Positions 62,586 to 64,000 of a stretch of DNA of 64,000 bases are shown here, piece by piece. The notes beneath the pieces were generated by a model, which searched no databases, had not been told where the DNA came from, and worked only from the letters and a program-made list of their open reading frames with translations. The DNA lies in NCBI RefSeq assembly GCF_900142695.1, contig NZ_FRBU01000012.1:1-64000 (forward strand), given 5' to 3'. Each line of letters starts with the position of its first letter. Within the stretch, counting starts at the first letter, position 1. Origin of the DNA: Flavobacterium xanthum (GTDB lineage Bacteria; Bacteroidota; Bacteroidia; Flavobacteriales; Flavobacteriaceae). The position numbers and the translations under genes are program-made.

Positions 62586-63962
62586 TTAGTTGATTTGTGG
62601 GATAACAGTTAAATTATCTCTATTGCCAAACTTAGGAACACCTTTATATCTACCTAACAAATAATCACGTCTGACTTCCTTGTCAAATCTAATGCTGTAG
62701 TCTTCTAAAGAATGAAGTCTACTAGCTCCTGACTTGTCTTTAACGACAAACCATATTTCATCTTTTCTTAATAACTTTTGAGTTAAAAGAGTTGATTCGT
62801 GACTTGCAACGATAAACTGACTATTAACATTTTTACACTTGGATAGAAAAAAATCAAATAAGTCATATATCAAATTAGGATGTAAACTTCTTTCCATTTC
62901 GTCAATTACAAAAACGTTATTTCCTTTGAAAAAATCAATTATTAATGGAATTAAATCCATTATTCTTCTTGTTCCGTCTGATTCATCTCTTAAATCAAAT
63001 AACTCATAGCCTCCTCCAGAAATTTTATGTTTTGTTTTTAAAAGCTGAGCTCTTATTGAGCGGTCTTTATTCAAAGAAATAACATAATATTTGTCATCTT
63101 GGATGTTAGAAATAAACGCATTAGTTTTTTCTGATTTATCTCCCACCAAATCATTCTCAATATCTTTTAATATTTCACTTGGAATATCAATTTTTTCTAT
63201 GTCAACTTCTTTAAATTCTATTCCGTCAATACCAGTGTCAAAATACCCAAGCATTTCAGTAAATACTTTATTTAAATCGGTGTCTTCTAATAATTCAAAC
63301 TTCTTTCCAACATTTTTTGAATTTGGATATATTACAGTTAGGGCATTTTGAAACCAATCAATAACATTGATAAGATCGTCAATGTTCGAAACATTTTCCT
63401 TTACTTTTCTTGTTCTAATTTCAGATAAGAATAATTGATTTTTCTGAGTTCCTTTTGCGGTAAATTCTAAAAATTGTTTTTCCTCCGTTTTTTTGTTTTT
63501 GCTAAGTATTGCTTCAAGGTCAAATTCTTTTGTTCTATTCTTATCTCTAGTGAATATTTTTTTTTCCGATTTTTTTGAAATTTCGTAAAGCCATTCTTCT
63601 ATTATTTCCTTAGAATTAAAAATAAAACCGTAAGCATAATTTTTATCTTTGTGCTGTATTTCGTATTCGATTCTTGAATTATGTTTTAATTGCTTTTTAT
63701 CTAATTTAAAATTACTATATTTTATAGGTTGTTCCGCCTTGTTTCCTTTTAAAATAAGCTCTTTTCCGAATTCGATAGCTTTAATCAAATTGGATTTTCC
63801 AGATGCATTAGCACCATAGACAACTGCTGTTTTAAGAGCGGAAGTTCCTTTTATTGATTTGGATTTATGATGTGATTTTAGAGTTCCTTTTCCTGGGATA
63901 AGGGAAAATACTTCTCTGTCTTTAAATGACAAAAAATTCTCAATTGTAAATCTAATTAGCAT
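62586..63962 (-). CDS. rloA: RloA-family AAA ATPase (AbiLi-like, AAA15/OLD-like)
   Basis: The 458-residue ABC-type ATPase has Walker A GANASGKS at 50-57 near an N-terminal MLIRFTIENFLSFKD lead, a signature-like SGGGYELFDLRDESDGTRRIMDL region, and Walker B VFVIDEMERSLHP. It probably senses an infection cue and activates RloB. The gene is complete, its ATG lying 38 bp from the window edge. Confidence 0.85.
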   Translation of the reverse strand: MLIRFTIENFLSFKDREVFSLIPGKGTLKSHHKSKSIKGTSALKTAVVYGANASGKSNLIKAIEFGKELILKGNKAEQPIKYSNFKLDKKQLKHNSRIEYEIQHKDKNYAYGFIFNSKEIIEEWLYEISKKSEKKIFTRDKNRTKEFDLEAILSKNKKTEEKQFLEFTAKGTQKNQLFLSEIRTRKVKENVSNIDDLINVIDWFQNALTVIYPNSKNVGKKFELLEDTDLNKVFTEMLGYFDTGIDGIEFKEVDIEKIDIPSEILKDIENDLVGDKSEKTNAFISNIQDDKYYVISLNKDRSIRAQLLKTKHKISGGGYELFDLRDESDGTRRIMDLIPLIIDFFKGNNVFVIDEMERSLHPNLIYDLFDFFLSKCKNVNSQFIVASHESTLLTQKLLRKDEIWFVVKDKSGASRLHSLEDYSIRFDKEVRRDYLLGRYKGVPKFGNRDNLTVIPQIN

Positions 63963-64000
63963 AATACTATCTGTTTTTTATACAAATATAGTGAAAAAAT

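Overview
The window is low-GC DNA from a Bacteroidota bacterium, most likely Flavobacterium or a close relative. The evidence is a complete tmRNA gene whose tag reads (A)GENNYALAA, TAnnTTTG-type -7 promoter boxes, a Bacteroidetes-type conjugation operon (TraE, F, G, I, J, K, L, M, N), and flavobacterial housekeeping genes (tilS, dsbD, alr, yifB, amt, truC).

Positions about 1-33,318 look like an integrated conjugative element. Its right end lies at the 3' end of ssrA (tmRNA, minus strand), next to a large serine recombinase that reads into the tmRNA gene. From left to right it holds: a hypothetical gene and a tRNA 3'-end remnant (27-650); a minus-strand defence operon read as hsdM, hsdS, kwaA, kwaB, hsdR, PD-(D/E)xK nuclease (11,260 to 855); hipBA (12,945 to 11,388); the mobilisation genes mobA, mobB and mobC/T4CP (16,899 to 13,040) with a palindrome-rich candidate oriT upstream; a truncated traA; an inserted block with a truncated ParB-like gene and an AbiE-like nucleotidyltransferase pair; the plus-strand transfer operon traE-traN (20,278-28,235); a DUF932 gene and ssb; a 49-residue small ORF; and the recombinase. 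The left end of the element was not found in the window.

The defence operon is the most striking part. A two-gene Kiwa system (KwaA membrane protein, KwaB DUF4868 protein) sits between hsdS and hsdR of a type I restriction-modification operon. Both modules carry a lesion. hsdS has an in-frame TAG at codon 7, downstream of an ATGA overlap with hsdM. kwaA is split by an intact IS3-family element (1,319 bp) with a 5-bp target duplication (TATTA); removing the element and one repeat rejoins kwaA exactly in frame to 186 codons. traA is also cut off, so the transfer module may be impaired too.

Positions about 33,800-61,700 are ordinary chromosome: a class C beta-lactamase-like lipoprotein, a saccharopine/alanine dehydrogenase-like enzyme, a luciferase-like oxidoreductase, a DoxX-like protein, pabB, tilS and dsbD; a compact five-gene operon (sodium:solute symporter, GNAT acetyltransferase, M20 amidohydrolase, alanine racemase, second amino-acid racemase); a CocE/NonD hydrolase, amt, a bacterial PH-domain protein, two secreted amidohydrolases and a YifB/ComM ATPase. 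Then come REP-like palindromes around a RAYT transposase (59,690-60,880) and truC. The right edge carries a RloA/RloB (AbiL-like) ATPase-TOPRIM defence pair (61,918-63,962).
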